The notes below the pieces were generated by a model. It saw only the letters and a list, made by a program, of their open reading frames with translations. It did not search any database and was not told the DNA's origin. Shown here piece after piece: positions 52,719-63,345 of a stretch of DNA of 64,000 bases. Source of the DNA: an uncultured Eggerthellaceae bacterium (GTDB lineage Bacteria; Actinomycetota; Coriobacteriia; Coriobacteriales; Eggerthellaceae); the NCBI GenBank assembly GCA_910577495.1, contig CAJTML010000002.1:1-64000 (forward strand). The letters run 5' to 3'. The translations under genes and the position numbers were made by a program. The first letter of the stretch is position 1. Every line of letters starts with the position of its first letter.

Positions 52719-54005
52719 ATGGAGTCCAAAGTCACCTTCATCCATGCTGCTGACCTGCATTTAGGTGCGCCTTTTCGCGGGCTGCGGGCGGTATCTGATG
52801 AATGGGCAACGCGTCTCACACATGCGCTCTACGAAGCGTATGATCGTGTGATAGCTGCAGCGCTTGAGCGTGCGGTGGATTTTGTGGTGATTGGCGGAGA
52901 CTCCTTCGACCTCTCAGAAACCTCCTACGGTGACTACCTGCATTTCGTGACGGGACTCAAGAAGCTTGAAGCGGCGAATATCCCCGTCTTTATTGTGGCA
53001 GGCAATCATGATCCGCTGACATCATGGCAGCACGACTATTTTGAATTACCGGCAAACACGACGCTTTTTTCTGCAGACCGTCCCAATTTCGCCCTCGTGC
53101 GAAAAGCGGGACAGCCACTCTGCATTATTGGGGGGCGCAGCTACTTTAATCAAACCTGGCCAGAAGACGTTTCCATTGCGGAGGGCATCACGCGCTCGGC
53201 TGCCCGTGAAACGCTTCGCCCGACCAATCCAGATATTGATCAGGCGCCCTTCGCCATTGGACTTATCCACTCAGGACTCAACTTGGATCCGTATAAAGCG
53301 CCAACGACGCCTACCGAACTTGAGCGCTCGGGGATGGATTATTGGGCGCTTGGGCATGTGCACATGCTTTATTTGTGGCCAGATGCGCACGACCCGCGCA
53401 TTGTTTTTTCGGGCTGTATCCAGGGACGCGACATCAAAGAGACCGGTCCGCGTGGCGTGTACGAAGTGACCCTTCGCGTGAATGCACCCGTCAAGCTTTC
53501 GTTCATCCCGACGGCGTCGGTGGTGTGGCAGCAGCTTGAGGTGGATGTGTATGATTGCGCCAATGTGCTGGATATCCAAAACAAAATCATGCGCGAGCTG
53601 TTCCGCGTGAATGGCAAAGCGCGCTGCGAAGAGATGATTTCGCGCATCACGCTGGTGGGCGCAACGCCGCTGTGTCGCTTCTTGGAAAATGAGACCACCC
53701 TGGAAGACTTGCGTGTCAACCTCAACGAGACCTACCCGTCGTTTTTCTGCGACGCCATCATCAACAAAACCATGATGCCGCTTGATAGAAGCAAACTTGC
53801 CGCGGAAGGCCTGTTCCCAAGCGTGTTTATGCGCATCGCTTCCGAGCAGCAGGCATCTGCCGATGATGAGCTCTACTATCTGGAAGAGGCGTTTACGCAA
53901 CGCAACCTGTCGTCGTTGTTGACGCGGCTTAAAGATGTGGACGAGCTGGCCTCGGAAGCCGAAACGCTCGTGCTTGATTTGCTGACAAAGGATGATCGCT
54001 CATGA
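52719..54005 (+). CDS. SbcD/YhaO-like metallophosphoesterase exonuclease
   Basis: A 428-residue protein of the Mre11/SbcD superfamily. The five metal motifs are visible: HAADLHLGAPF, VIGGDSFDLSE, IVAGNHDPLTSW, LIHSG, and ALGHVHMLY. The C-terminal cap is longer than in SbcD and fits YhaO, which pairs with the ATPase YhaN. Its stop overlaps the YhaN-like start by 4 bp, so the two subunits are translated together. Probable role: DNA end processing. It starts at the ATG at 52719, eight bases after dnaB. Confidence 0.88.
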   Translation: MESKVTFIHAADLHLGAPFRGLRAVSDEWATRLTHALYEAYDRVIAAALERAVDFVVIGGDSFDLSETSYGDYLHFVTGLKKLEAANIPVFIVAGNHDPLTSWQHDYFELPANTTLFSADRPNFALVRKAGQPLCIIGGRSYFNQTWPEDVSIAEGITRSAARETLRPTNPDIDQAPFAIGLIHSGLNLDPYKAPTTPTELERSGMDYWALGHVHMLYLWPDAHDPRIVFSGCIQGRDIKETGPRGVYEVTLRVNAPVKLSFIPTASVVWQQLEVDVYDCANVLDIQNKIMRELFRVNGKARCEEMISRITLVGATPLCRFLENETTLEDLRVNLNETYPSFFCDAIINKTMMPLDRSKLAAEGLFPSVFMRIASEQQASADDELYYLEEAFTQRNLSSLLTRLKDVDELASEAETLVLDLLTKDDRS

Positions 54006-56173
54006 GTTCGTGGTTTTTAGAGCGCATCCATATGCTGGCGTTTGGCGCGTTTTCGCAAAAATACGTCGGTCCACTCAAATCGGGCATGAACGTGGTGTAT
54101 GGCAAAAACGAAACCGGCAAAACTACCGTAGCCACGTTTGTATCCAGCGTGCTGTTTGGCTGGCCGCGCACGTCAGTTAACCAAAACGACTACAAGCCGC
54201 TTGATGGCCAGCGCGCTGGAACGCTGTACTTTGAAAGCGCGGATGGCGAAGAAGCCCACCTGGCTCGTAACCGCACGTCAACCGAGGTGCAAGGGGACAC
54301 GTGGCTGTTAGACGACATCGACAAAGAAACCTTCGCAACTATTTTCTCACTCACCAGTGACGAGCTGCGCTCGCTGGCGAACACCTCAGACATCACGGCG
54401 AAGCTGCTCACTGCCGGTGCGGGAACGGCATCGTCTCCGGCGCATGCACTTCGGTCGGTACAGAAGCGCATTGACGAATATACGTCGAAGTCAAGCGCGC
54501 ATGAGCATTCCTTGGTGCTGCTGCGCGCTCAACAAAAAGAGGTTCGCGCTCACATTGCGCAAGCAGCTGAAGAGGCAAATCGCTTAAAGCATAAGGACAA
54601 AGAGTTTCATGACCTGGCCGAAGAGCGAGACGATGTGCGGTGCCGCCTCAGTGATTTGCAGATAGAACTATCTGAGTTGACGGCATGCAAGGTGTCGCTT
54701 GAGCACGCCCTTGAGGACAAGGATCGCAGCCAGCGTCGCATTGCTGATCTTCGCCAAAAAGAAGAAGGCGTGGCGCGTGAGCGTGCCTACAGTCAGGTGG
54801 ACAAAGATCCGCTGGTGGGACTTACCGAGCAACAAGACCGATCATTGCGCGATATGATTGCGCGGTTTGAGGAAGAGAAAAAGCGTCACGACCGCGCAGT
54901 TGACCTGGCCGAAAATGATTATGCGAACTCGCTTGCGGCATATGATGCAAGTCATGAGCGCGTTGATGAGCGGGAAGCGGCACAGCATGCGCGTCGGGTG
55001 CGTGGGGTACAGATTGCTCTGTCGGTCTTTTTCCCGCTGCTCTTTATTGGAGCGGGTATCCCGCTGTTCATTCACGGACGCACCATCTCAAGCATGTCGT
55101 TTACGGCGCTGGGTGCGGGTCTTGTGCTCTTTTCGCTCATCTTGGCACTGGCAGCTTTGGTCATGCTGTTCAGATCTGGCGGCCAGCCCATCACGCGCGA
55201 AGACGCGCAAGAGTCAAGCGAATGGGTGCTTCGCAAAGATAAAAAGAAGCTGGAAGTACTGACTCATAAGCGGCAGGCGTTTTTGGACAAGATAAAGGCT
55301 GAGCTGGATAGCGCTGGACTTGAGCGAGCAGCGGGGTCGCTTTTTGAGGCACGCGCGCTTTTGGATCAGGCGCGGGAGCTGCGTGCTCAGCGCGATCGGT
55401 TTGAATTGGAGGCGCAGTCCCTGGTCAGCCGTCGAACGGAATACGAAAAGCGCTTGGCAGAAGCCACGCAAGATTTGCAAGCACTCTGCGAAGAACACGA
55501 GCTTGATCCGTTGCAGCCCACCATTTCGGCTGAAGTGACGTTCCAGCGCAAAGAGCAACAACGCGAGAGCCTCCAAACGCTCAGCCAAAATCTTGATAGG
55601 CGCTATGGCGAACTCAAACAAGAGCTCTTCGCAGTGCAAGACCAGATGGAGCTGGCTGACCTTAAGTTGAAAAACGAGCAGCTCACCACCCGCATTAACG
55701 AAAGCACCGAAGCGCTAGCGCGGCTTTTGTTGGCAAAACGCATGCTTGAAGGCGCCATTGCGGCATGGGATGAGACGTCGCAGCCAGAAGTGTATCGGCG
55801 CGCAAGTGAGCTCTTTGAGCTCATGACTGATGGCGCGTGGACCAAGATTTCGCTGGCACAAGATGGTCGGCTGCAGGTCACCAACGCGCTCAAACTGACG
55901 CGCGAGCCGAAAGAGCTGTCGCTGGGAACGTGCCAGCAGATGTATTTGGCACTGCGCATTGCGCTTTTGATGACCGCAGAAAACGTGGGCGCGGCGTTGC
56001 CGGTGCTGGCAGATGACATCCTGGTGAACTTCGACAACACCCGACGAGTCGGCGCGGCTAAAGCACTGATGGAGCTGGCGCGCGTTCGCCAAGTGATCCT
56101 GTTTACCTGTCACGAAGAGGTCCTTGATGCACTTCGTCTCACAGGTTGTGAACTCAACGAATTAACACTTTAG
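54002..56173 (+). CDS. YhaN-like SMC/Rad50-type ATPase with membrane hairpin
   Basis: A 723-residue ATPase. Walker A is [17 protein letters not shown] (near residue 38). Long coiled coils run on both sides of two hydrophobic helices (about 343-392, [20 protein letters not shown] and [19 protein letters not shown]), and the C-terminal signature and Walker B follow ([37 protein letters not shown]). The membrane hairpin sits where Rad50 has its zinc hook, as in YhaN, and suggests a membrane-tethered end-processing complex with the upstream YhaO-like nuclease. It overlaps that gene by 4 bp. Confidence 0.87.
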   Translation: MSSWFLERIHMLAFGAFSQKYVGPLKSGMNVVYGKNETGKTTVATFVSSVLFGWPRTSVNQNDYKPLDGQRAGTLYFESADGEEAHLARNRTSTEVQGDTWLLDDIDKETFATIFSLTSDELRSLANTSDITAKLLTAGAGTASSPAHALRSVQKRIDEYTSKSSAHEHSLVLLRAQQKEVRAHIAQAAEEANRLKHKDKEFHDLAEERDDVRCRLSDLQIELSELTACKVSLEHALEDKDRSQRRIADLRQKEEGVARERAYSQVDKDPLVGLTEQQDRSLRDMIARFEEEKKRHDRAVDLAENDYANSLAAYDASHERVDEREAAQHARRVRGVQIALSVFFPLLFIGAGIPLFIHGRTISSMSFTALGAGLVLFSLILALAALVMLFRSGGQPITREDAQESSEWVLRKDKKKLEVLTHKRQAFLDKIKAELDSAGLERAAGSLFEARALLDQARELRAQRDRFELEAQSLVSRRTEYEKRLAEATQDLQALCEEHELDPLQPTISAEVTFQRKEQQRESLQTLSQNLDRRYGELKQELFAVQDQMELADLKLKNEQLTTRINESTEALARLLLAKRMLEGAIAAWDETSQPEVYRRASELFELMTDGAWTKISLAQDGRLQVTNALKLTREPKELSLGTCQQMYLALRIALLMTAENVGAALPVLADDILVNFDNTRRVGAAKALMELARVRQVILFTCHEEVLDALRLTGCELNELTL

Positions 56174-56190
56174 GACACGCATATCCATAC

Positions 56191-56196
56191 TATAAT
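56191..56196 (+). promoter_or_regulatory. -10 box of purA
   Basis: TATAAT about 70 bases before the purA ATG. A weak TTTAGG lies about 16 bases upstream as a possible -35. Confidence 0.5.
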
Positions 56197-56265
56197 GCAA
56201 GGGTTGTAGGTAACAACCGAGGAGAACTGTTCGCCGTAAAGGCACAGCGAAAGGATGCATGCATC

Positions 56266-57582
56266 ATGCCAAGCACCGTGTTGGTTGGCGCCCAGTGGGG
56301 CGATGAAGGCAAAGGCAAAATCACCGACCTGATTGCAAGCGATTATGATTACGTCGTGCGTTACCAAGGGGGTAACAACGCAGGACACACCGTCATCCAT
56401 GGCGACAAAAAACTGGCGCTTCACTTGATGCCGTCGGGTGTTATGTATGATCATGCGGTGCCGGTCATTGGCAACGGCGTGGTGGTTGACCCCGGCGTGC
56501 TCATCAAAGAGATGGCCATGCTTGAGGCTGAGGGCATCTCGTGCAAGAACCTCAAGATTTCGTGCGACGCGCATGTGATCATGCCGTATCACAAAGACTT
56601 GGACGGCGCGGATGAAAAGCGCCTGGGCGAACACAAGATTGGCACCACCAAGCGTGGCATTGGACCGTGCTATCAGGATAAAGTGGCGCGCAAGGGCATT
56701 CGCATCCAAGACCTCATGGACGAAAAGATTTTCCGTCTCAAGGTTGAAACGGCGCTGGCGCAGAAAAACCCCATTCTCAAAAATATCTACGGTCTGCACA
56801 CCTACACAGTGGATGAAATTTGCGAAGAGTACCTGCCGTACGCGCGCATTTTGAAGCAGTACATGGCTGAGACTGCGCAGCTGCTCAACGAGGCAGTTCG
56901 CGAAGATAAGTCAATCCTGTTTGAAGGAGCGCAGGGCACGCTTTTGGATATTGACCACGGCACCTATCCGTACGTGACCTCGTCATCATGCTGCGCAGGC
57001 GGCGCGTGCACGGGCACCGGCGTGGGACCGAAGGCCATTGATCGGGTGCTGGGCATTCAGAAAGCCTACGTTACCCGCGTTGGTGGCGGTCCTTTCCCCA
57101 CTGAGCAGCGCTATCCCGAAGATGGCGGCACGGGCGAAGAAGCCATGGTGGGCGAAACCTTGTGCGAAGTAGGTCATGAGTTTGGTGTGACCACGGGTCG
57201 CAAGCGCCGCTGCGGCTGGTTCGACGCGGTCATCGCGCGCTACGCAGCTGAGGTAAATGGCCTGACCGACGTGGCACTCACAAAGCTGGACGTGCTTTCC
57301 GCCTTCGACACCATTAAGGTGTGCGTGGCCTATGAGTGCGACGGCAAGACTTATGATTACTTCCCGATGCAGCAAAGCGTGTTGTTCCACGCAAAACCGG
57401 TCTACGAAGAATTGCCGGGTTGGAAGGGCGTTGACATCACTGAGTGCCGTACGTTTGAGGAGTTGCCCGAAAACGCGCAGCGCTACGTTGAGTATATTGA
57501 GGAAGTTGCCGGTGTGCCGGTGACCATCATTGCAGTTGGACCTGACCGCGAGCAAACCATCATGCGCGGTTGGGATCGATAG
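56266..57582 (+). CDS. purA: Adenylosuccinate synthetase
   Basis: GTP-dependent enzyme of AMP synthesis. The 438-residue protein has [15 protein letters not shown] (P-loop and catalytic Asp), [57 protein letters not shown] and [13 protein letters not shown], all classical. Start is the ATG at 56266 with AAAGGATG upstream. purD follows 28 bp downstream, making a purine operon with its own promoter. Confidence 0.97.
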   Translation: MPSTVLVGAQWGDEGKGKITDLIASDYDYVVRYQGGNNAGHTVIHGDKKLALHLMPSGVMYDHAVPVIGNGVVVDPGVLIKEMAMLEAEGISCKNLKISCDAHVIMPYHKDLDGADEKRLGEHKIGTTKRGIGPCYQDKVARKGIRIQDLMDEKIFRLKVETALAQKNPILKNIYGLHTYTVDEICEEYLPYARILKQYMAETAQLLNEAVREDKSILFEGAQGTLLDIDHGTYPYVTSSSCCAGGACTGTGVGPKAIDRVLGIQKAYVTRVGGGPFPTEQRYPEDGGTGEEAMVGETLCEVGHEFGVTTGRKRRCGWFDAVIARYAAEVNGLTDVALTKLDVLSAFDTIKVCVAYECDGKTYDYFPMQQSVLFHAKPVYEELPGWKGVDITECRTFEELPENAQRYVEYIEEVAGVPVTIIAVGPDREQTIMRGWDR

Positions 57583-57610
57583 TTCACTGACAAGCTGAAA
57601 GGCCTGATGT

Positions 57611-58903
57611 ATGAACATTTTAGTGTTAGGCGGCGGCGGCCGAGAACATGCCATAACGTGGGCGTTGGCGAAAAGCCCGCGCACTGATGAGTTGTTTGTT
57701 GCTCCAGGTAACGGTGGCACGGATGCGCTGGCCACCAACGTTTCTGACTTGGATGCATGTGATGCTGATGCGGTGCTGGCTTTCGCCAAAGAGCACAACA
57801 TTGAGCTGGTCGTAATCGGTCCGGAGGCTCCGCTGGTTGCGGGCGTGGCTGATGTATTGCGCGCGGCGGGCATTGCGGTGTTCGGTCCGGACGCGCAGGG
57901 CGCGCAGCTTGAAGGCAGCAAGGCGTACAGCAAGGCGTTCATGGAGGCCAACGACATCCCGACGGCCAAATATGCAACGTTCACTGAACTTGAGCCGGCG
58001 CTGGCATACGTTCGCGAACTGGGCGCTCCGATTGTAGTGAAGGCTGACGGTCTTGCCGCAGGTAAGGGCGTTATTGTGGCCGAGGAACTGGAAGATGCTG
58101 AGGAGGCCGTGCAAGATTGCTTCAGCGGTGCTTTTGGCGAAGCAGGAAATCGCGTGGTTATTGAGGAGTGCTTGACCGGGCCTGAGTGCTCGCTTTTGGC
58201 ATTTGTGTCCAATGGCCAGGCGCATTGCATGACCACGGCGCAAGATCACAAGCGTGCCTTCGATGGCGACCTTGGCCCCAACACCGGTGGCATGGGTGTG
58301 TATTCGCCCGTTCCGATTGTGACTGCCGAAGAGTTGGCTGAGATGCGTGAGATCATGCAGCGCTCGGCCGAGGCAACCGCGCGCGAGCCGTTTGAGTCGG
58401 ACTATCGCGGCGTGTTGTACGGCGGCTTTATGTTGACGCCGGAAGGCCCGAAGGTGCTGGAGTTTAACGCGCGCTTCGGAGACCCGGAGACGCAGGTTGT
58501 CCTGCCGCGCCTTGAGACTGATCTGGTGGACATCATGATGGCGGTTGCTGAAGGCAGGCCGCAAGACATTGAGCTTGAATGGCAAGATCAGTGGGCGGTT
58601 TGCGTGGTTTTGGCAAGCGAGGGTTATCCCGGCGCTTACGAAAAAGGCAAGGTCATCTTGGGTGTTGACGAAGCCGAAGCCATTGATGGCGTGACGGTGT
58701 TTCATGCGGGGACCGCGAAAAACTATGACGATGAGCTGGTGACCGCAGGTGGTCGCGTGCTCAACGTGGTGGCTCTGGGTGACACGTTTGAAGAAGCGCG
58801 CGAAAAAGCCTATGAGGCATGTGCGCTCATCAACTTCGAAGGCAAGCAGTATCGCAGCGATATCGGTAAGCGCGCCTCGCTTGGCAGAGAGGCGTGGGCA
58901 TAA
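57611..58903 (+). CDS. purD: Phosphoribosylamine--glycine ligase
   Basis: ATP-grasp enzyme of de novo purine synthesis, also called GARS. The 430-residue protein begins MNILVLGGGGREHAITWALA and shows VVIGPEAPLVAGVADVLR, GPDAQGAQLEGSKAYSK, VKADGLAAGKGVIVA, GPECSLLAFVS and LEFNARFGDPETQVVLPRL. It starts at the ATG at 57611 shortly after purA. The HemN-like gene begins near its stop, so three genes may be co-transcribed. Confidence 0.96.
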   Translation: MNILVLGGGGREHAITWALAKSPRTDELFVAPGNGGTDALATNVSDLDACDADAVLAFAKEHNIELVVIGPEAPLVAGVADVLRAAGIAVFGPDAQGAQLEGSKAYSKAFMEANDIPTAKYATFTELEPALAYVRELGAPIVVKADGLAAGKGVIVAEELEDAEEAVQDCFSGAFGEAGNRVVIEECLTGPECSLLAFVSNGQAHCMTTAQDHKRAFDGDLGPNTGGMGVYSPVPIVTAEELAEMREIMQRSAEATAREPFESDYRGVLYGGFMLTPEGPKVLEFNARFGDPETQVVLPRLETDLVDIMMAVAEGRPQDIELEWQDQWAVCVVLASEGYPGAYEKGKVILGVDEAEAIDGVTVFHAGTAKNYDDELVTAGGRVLNVVALGDTFEEAREKAYEACALINFEGKQYRSDIGKRASLGREAWA

Positions 58904-58905
58904 GG

Positions 58906-60267
58906 ATGCTATCAGAACGCCTGCTCAGTACCGTCGTTAGAGGCTGCACCAATCAATACCTTCGCTTAAAGCCATGCGAAGAAACGCATATTCCGGCTCC
59001 GGTACCAGGTCAGCCGTATATGCTCTATATGCACGTGCCGTTTTGCGAGCGTTTGTGCCCGTACTGCTCGTTTAACCGCTTCCCGTTTGCGGAAGATCGC
59101 GCGCGGCCCTACTTCGCCAATATGCGCAAAGAGATGCTTATGCTCAAAGAGCTTGGCTATGACTTTGACAGCGTCTACATTGGCGGCGGCACGCCAACCA
59201 TCATGCTTGATGAGTTGTGCGAGACTATTGATCTGGCGCGCGAGACGTTTTCCATCAAGGAAGTTTCCAGCGAGACGAACCCTAACCATCTGATTCCGGA
59301 GTATCTGGATAAGTTGCAGGGGCGTGTGCAGCGTCTGAGCGTGGGCGTGCAGAGTTTTGATAACGGCCTGCTCAAGCAGATGGATCGCTATGAAAAGTAT
59401 GGCAGTGGCGAAGAAATCTTGGAGCGTATCCAGGAGGCAAGTCCGTACTTTACCTCGCTGAACGTGGATATGATTTTCAACTTCCCGGCGCAGACCGAAG
59501 ACATCTTGATTAGCGATATTGAGCGTGTGGTAGAAAGCAACACTTCGCAGACGACGTTTTATCCGCTAATGGCCTCGCCGAGCGTGGAGCGCTCGCTTGC
59601 GCGCACGGTGGGCAAAGTTGACTACGCACGTGAGCAGCTGTTTTACGAGATTATTGACGAGTTGCTGGCTGGCGGAGACAACCCACTGTTTACGCACGGC
59701 AGCGCGTGGACGTTCAATCGCAACACGGGTGTGGGCGATGCGGGCGCGTCCCATGACGAGACGCTGCTGGAAGCGGGTGCTCCGGTGGCAGAGCCGCGTG
59801 GCATGATTGACGAGTACGTGGTGGATTACGAAGAGTACCCCGCCATTGGTAGCGGTGGCATCACCTACTTGGGCGAGACGCTCTACGTCAACACGTTTTC
59901 GGTGGTGGATTACAACAAAGCCATTGAAAGCGGCAAGATGTCACTCATGGGCAAGGCGAAGTTCTCCAAAAAGCAGCGCATGCGCTACCGCTTCATGATG
60001 CAGCTGTTTGGCCTTCGTCTTGATAAAGTGCAGTTCAAGCGTGATTTTGGCTGCTCAGTTGAAGCGGGACTTCCCGCTGAGATGGCGTTCATGATGGCTA
60101 ACGGCGCCTTCGCCACCAACACCCCCGAGGAGCTCACGCTGACTCCCAAGGGGCGTTATCTGATGGTGGTTATGATGCGTCAGTTCTTTGTGGGCGTGAA
60201 TAATCTGCGCGATCAAGCGCGCGCGGCGCTCACGGGCGAAGAGCGCACGCTTATTTTTGGTGAGTAG
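58906..60267 (+). CDS. HemN/HemW-like radical SAM protein
   Basis: About 453 residues. The radical SAM core has MHVPFCERLCPYCSFNRFPF with CxxxCxxC, the SAM-binding YIGGGTPTIM, and RLSVGVQSFDNGLLKQMDR, as in coproporphyrinogen III dehydrogenase HemN and the haem chaperone HemW. The C-terminal half lacks obvious HemN-only marks, so dehydrogenase, haem chaperone or haem-degrading relatives (HutW/ChuW type) are all possible. The start is taken as the ATG at 58906, just after the purD stop; a GTG at 58894 is possible. Its 3' end overlaps the convergent MarR-like gene by 17 bp. Confidence 0.83.
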   Translation: MLSERLLSTVVRGCTNQYLRLKPCEETHIPAPVPGQPYMLYMHVPFCERLCPYCSFNRFPFAEDRARPYFANMRKEMLMLKELGYDFDSVYIGGGTPTIMLDELCETIDLARETFSIKEVSSETNPNHLIPEYLDKLQGRVQRLSVGVQSFDNGLLKQMDRYEKYGSGEEILERIQEASPYFTSLNVDMIFNFPAQTEDILISDIERVVESNTSQTTFYPLMASPSVERSLARTVGKVDYAREQLFYEIIDELLAGGDNPLFTHGSAWTFNRNTGVGDAGASHDETLLEAGAPVAEPRGMIDEYVVDYEEYPAIGSGGITYLGETLYVNTFSVVDYNKAIESGKMSLMGKAKFSKKQRMRYRFMMQLFGLRLDKVQFKRDFGCSVEAGLPAEMAFMMANGAFATNTPEELTLTPKGRYLMVVMMRQFFVGVNNLRDQARAALTGEERTLIFGE

Positions 60268-60736
60268 CTTTCTTGCAGCATTTCTCTGGGCGTTGGCGGA
60301 TTAATTCGTAGTCGACGCCCATTTCTTGGCACTGCTCAATAATCTTGTTGGTGAGTTTGTCCAGTTGGCGGATTTCCTTCTTGGATAACTTCGCCAAAAT
60401 TTCATTCGCGGTGCGATTCTCGGCCGCAAAGCGCTTCTGCAGGATTTCGCTTCCCTTCGCGGTGAGCGTGCAGGTGAACCCCTTTTTGTTCGCTTTGATG
60501 GTGACATATCCATTGCGGCAGGCCTTTTTAGCCACGGCAACTGCCTGTTTGTTATCCCAGCGCAAAATCTTTTTGATCTGCTTCTTTGACAGTGAGCCGT
60601 TGCCGAATTTGTCGATAACTTTCAGCAGCGCGCCTTGGCCGCGCGTGTAGCTTTTCGGGCCATCTTTGTGAAATGCCAGCTTGGAGTAGTTGGCGGCGCG
60701 CTTGAGATTCATGAGCGTTTTGGTTGCTTCAGCCAT
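60251..60736 (-). CDS. MarR-like winged-helix protein
   Basis: A 161-residue protein starting at the ATG at 60736 (MAEATKTLMNLKRAANYSKL) behind GAGGC; the open frame extends upstream without similarity. A central winged helix is visible (LLKVIDKFGNGSLSKKQIKK, ILRWDNKQAVAVAKKACRNG, then a basic wing KANKKGFTCTLTAKG), flanked by helices for dimerisation. The C-terminus is basic with two adjacent Cys (KCCKK). The target is unknown. It is divergent from ackA and convergent with the HemN-like gene. Confidence 0.75.
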   Translation of the reverse strand: MAEATKTLMNLKRAANYSKLAFHKDGPKSYTRGQGALLKVIDKFGNGSLSKKQIKKILRWDNKQAVAVAKKACRNGYVTIKANKKGFTCTLTAKGSEILQKRFAAENRTANEILAKLSKKEIRQLDKLTNKIIEQCQEMGVDYELIRQRPEKCCKKATHQK

Positions 60737-60931
60737 GATTGCCTCGATTCGGGTTTGATTCGTGTTGTTGGTGGGCTTGCGCGCAAGCTCGCGGATATCT
60801 AACTTAACGCCCACGCGCGCGGGACGGGCAAGAGAATCGCGAAGTTGTTTCAAGTTGTTTCCCAATAGTCACGATCGGGTGGCTTTTGTGACCTAGAATG
60901 AAACCAGGCTAGTAAACGAGAGGCGGCAATC

Positions 60932-62158
60932 ATGATTGTGCTGGTAGTAAACGCGGGGAGCTCCACCCTCAAGTGTCAATTGATTCAAACTGACGGCAAG
61001 GTTCGCCTCATGAAGTGTTTGGCCGAGCGCATTGGGGACGCGGACGCGGTCATGGATGTGGCCTTCGCGCCGGATTTTGAGAAGCAGGCTTTTGACGTTG
61101 CGGGCTTGAGCGTTGAGCAGTGTTTGGAGAAGCTGCTTGAACTTTTGGCGAACGATCCGGCCTCTCCGATTGAAAGTCTCTCTGAGATTCAAGCTATCGG
61201 TAGCCGCATTGTGGCTGGTGGCGAATACTTTTCTGCGTCGGTGTTGGTGGACGACGACGCCTTTGAGAAGCTACGGCTTTGCGAAGAATTGGCACCGCTG
61301 CACAACCCGCATGCTGACGCGTGTATTGCGCTTCTGCGCGAGAAGCTGCCCACGGTGCCGCAGGCGGCCGTTTTTGACACCGCGTTTCACCAGACCATGC
61401 CACCGAAAGCCTACATGTATCCGCTGCCGATGCGCTACTACGACGAGTATCGCATTCGTCGCTATGGTGCGCATGGCACGTCGCATCGCTACGCTGCAGC
61501 TCAGGCGGCACATTTGTTGGGACGCCCGCTTGAGGATCTGGGCATTATCACGTGTCACTTGGGTAGCGGCGGTTCCATTACTGCGGTCAATCATGGCGAA
61601 TCCATTGACACGACCATGGGTTTTACGCCGCTTGAGGGACTCATGATGGGTACGCGCTCAGGCTCTATTGATCCGGCTATTGTGACCTACATTATGCGTC
61701 GCGAAGGCATCAGCTTCGACGAAATGGATCGGATTCTGAATAAGGATTCCGGCATTTTAGGTGTGTCGGGACTGAGTAGCGACATGCGCACCGTGCTTGC
61801 CGCAGCTGATGAAGGCAACGAGGACGCCGAGCTTGCGGTGGACATGTATGTGTACAAGGTGCAAAAAGCAATCGGGTCGTTTTACGCTGCCATGACGCGC
61901 ACTGACGCGGTGGTTATGACGGCGGGTATTGGCGAAAACTCAGCTGAACTGCGCGAGCGCATTTTCGCCGGACTGGCGCACATGGGCATGATCTTGGACA
62001 AAGAGAAAAACCAGGTGGAAGGCGCAATTGGTGTGAACCGCATCGTCTCTATTGATGACAGCCCCATCAAAATTTGCGTGGTCACCACCGACGAAGAGAT
62101 GCGTATTGCTCGCGAGACTGACGCGCTCGTGACCGAGCAGGAGAACGCCCGCGCGTAA
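60932..62158 (+). CDS. ackA: Acetate kinase
   Basis: ASKHA-fold kinase interconverting acetyl phosphate and acetate, a key energy step in fermentation. The 408-residue protein shows VLVVNAGSSTLKCQLIQ, FDTAFHQTMPPKAYMYPLP, YGAHGTSHRYAA, CHLGSGGSITAVNHG, TPLEGLMMGTRSGSIDPAI and TAGIGENSAELRE. Start is the ATG at 60932 with GAGGCGG. No phosphotransacetylase gene is adjacent. A parS-like site lies just downstream. Confidence 0.97.
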   Translation: MIVLVVNAGSSTLKCQLIQTDGKVRLMKCLAERIGDADAVMDVAFAPDFEKQAFDVAGLSVEQCLEKLLELLANDPASPIESLSEIQAIGSRIVAGGEYFSASVLVDDDAFEKLRLCEELAPLHNPHADACIALLREKLPTVPQAAVFDTAFHQTMPPKAYMYPLPMRYYDEYRIRRYGAHGTSHRYAAAQAAHLLGRPLEDLGIITCHLGSGGSITAVNHGESIDTTMGFTPLEGLMMGTRSGSIDPAIVTYIMRREGISFDEMDRILNKDSGILGVSGLSSDMRTVLAAADEGNEDAELAVDMYVYKVQKAIGSFYAAMTRTDAVVMTAGIGENSAELRERIFAGLAHMGMILDKEKNQVEGAIGVNRIVSIDDSPIKICVVTTDEEMRIARETDALVTEQENARA

Positions 62159-62203
62159 TGCGCAGACATTTTCGCCCGACAGCAGATACAACAAATACAA
62201 TAG

Positions 62204-62217
62204 GTTTCACGTGAAAA
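62204..62217. promoter_or_regulatory. parS-like site 6
   Basis: GTTTCACGTGAAAA, 13 of 14 bases of the parS core, between the convergent ackA and MerR genes. Confidence 0.6.
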
Positions 62218-62226
62218 CTTGAAGCC

Positions 62227-63132
62227 TTATGCCTTGCGAACTGGCAAACAAAGTCTGAAAAACGCGTCCCTGCTTTCAAAGTTAAAAGCAGGGGTTTCGG
62301 CAACCACGTCATCAATGTAGTCGCCGTCAATGACGTATCCTTCGCGCTGAGCGTGCTCAATCATTTCAGCAATGAGCGCACGCTCGGTATCTTTGTTTCC
62401 CATTTCCACATTAATGCAATGTTCGCTGTAGAGCGTGAGGTATTCTCCACCCCGTACGATCTCTGCCTGATGGAACAATTCGCCAAAAGATTCATCAACG
62501 AAGACGTAGGCTTTATTAAATCTAAGGTCTCGTTCAGCAAGACGATCTGCGGTAATTATGCGACCGACGTTCCTATAGAGCGAGATAGGAAGGTTGCGTG
62601 CGCAAATTTCTTGCTTTATGAGTTTGCGAATAGGCTCCCATTGAACGCACAGAGGCTCTGGCCCATTTGGATCTTGCTCGGGAACATCAAAGATGATGGC
62701 TCGGCGCTCTGGTAGTGTTTCAATTTGCATAACATCACATTGAGGCCGATCGCTCAATCTTTCGCAGCTAGTCAAAAACTCGTCAGCCACTTTAAGCGAA
62801 ACGAGGATGTCTTGACGCTGTTTTTCTAACTGATCACGATGTTGACGAACGATTTGTTCCAGCAGTTCAAGCGAATGATTTGTTATCACCTTTTGAATTT
62901 CGTCAAGCGAAAGCCCGATTGTTTGCAGCTCAAGAATGGTATCAAGCGTAGAGCACTGGTCAATGGTGTAATAGCGATACCCTGAGGATGGATCAATGTG
63001 TCGCGGCTCCAGGATTCCTTTTTCCTGATAGATGTGAAGCGCTCTTGTGGAGACGCAGTTGAGTTGAGCCATTTGGCCACAGGTGAGGTACTGTCCAAAG
63101 CTTGTTGTCTTAAGGGATTGAGATTCATTCAT
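62227..63132 (-). CDS. MerR-family regulator with effector-binding domain
   Basis: A 301-residue regulator. The N-terminal MerR helix-turn-helix is visible (YLTCGQMAQLNCVSTRALHI, YQEKGILEPRHIDPSSGYRY), then the dimer coiled coil (LEQIVRQHRDQLEKQRQDIL) and a C-terminal GyrI/BmrR-like ligand domain from about residue 120. Start is the ATG at 63132 with AAAGGG. It is divergent from the multihaem cytochrome gene, whose promoter has the long 19-bp spacer typical of MerR control. Confidence 0.88.
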   Translation of the reverse strand: MNESQSLKTTSFGQYLTCGQMAQLNCVSTRALHIYQEKGILEPRHIDPSSGYRYYTIDQCSTLDTILELQTIGLSLDEIQKVITNHSLELLEQIVRQHRDQLEKQRQDILVSLKVADEFLTSCERLSDRPQCDVMQIETLPERRAIIFDVPEQDPNGPEPLCVQWEPIRKLIKQEICARNLPISLYRNVGRIITADRLAERDLRFNKAYVFVDESFGELFHQAEIVRGGEYLTLYSEHCINVEMGNKDTERALIAEMIEHAQREGYVIDGDYIDDVVAETPAFNFESRDAFFRLCLPVRKA

Positions 63133-63271
63133 AAGCAGCCCTTTGAGTGTTGTGGCGGCAAATCTGTTTCGCTGATTGGCAGTTTGAATGGGCAAATTTT
63201 AAGCAAAGACAGGTAATTTATCAATGCGGTAATTATGAGAAAGTACGTCAAAAAAATATCGGAATAAGGTG

Positions 63272-63302
63272 TTGACTCTGTACCTACGTAAGACTTCAAG
63301 AT
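63272..63302 (+). promoter_or_regulatory. MerR-type promoter of the cytochrome gene
   Basis: TTGACT (63272-63277) and CAAGAT (63297-63302) are separated by 19 bp. The spacer holds an imperfect dyad (TCTGTAC with GTAAGA), as expected for a MerR-family activator site. Confidence 0.5.
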
Positions 63303-63345
63303 GTTCATGATGCACTGGGCATTAACGAGAGGAGGAGGGTTAACC

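Noticed and set aside
56986..58236. 416-codon open frame opposite purA and purD
   Set aside because: It is antisense to two certain genes, rich in Ser/Ala/Thr as expected from complementing GC-biased codons, and has no family motifs.
57626..58705. 359-codon open frame opposite purD
   Set aside because: Shadow of purD on the other strand; Arg/His/Leu-rich and without motifs.
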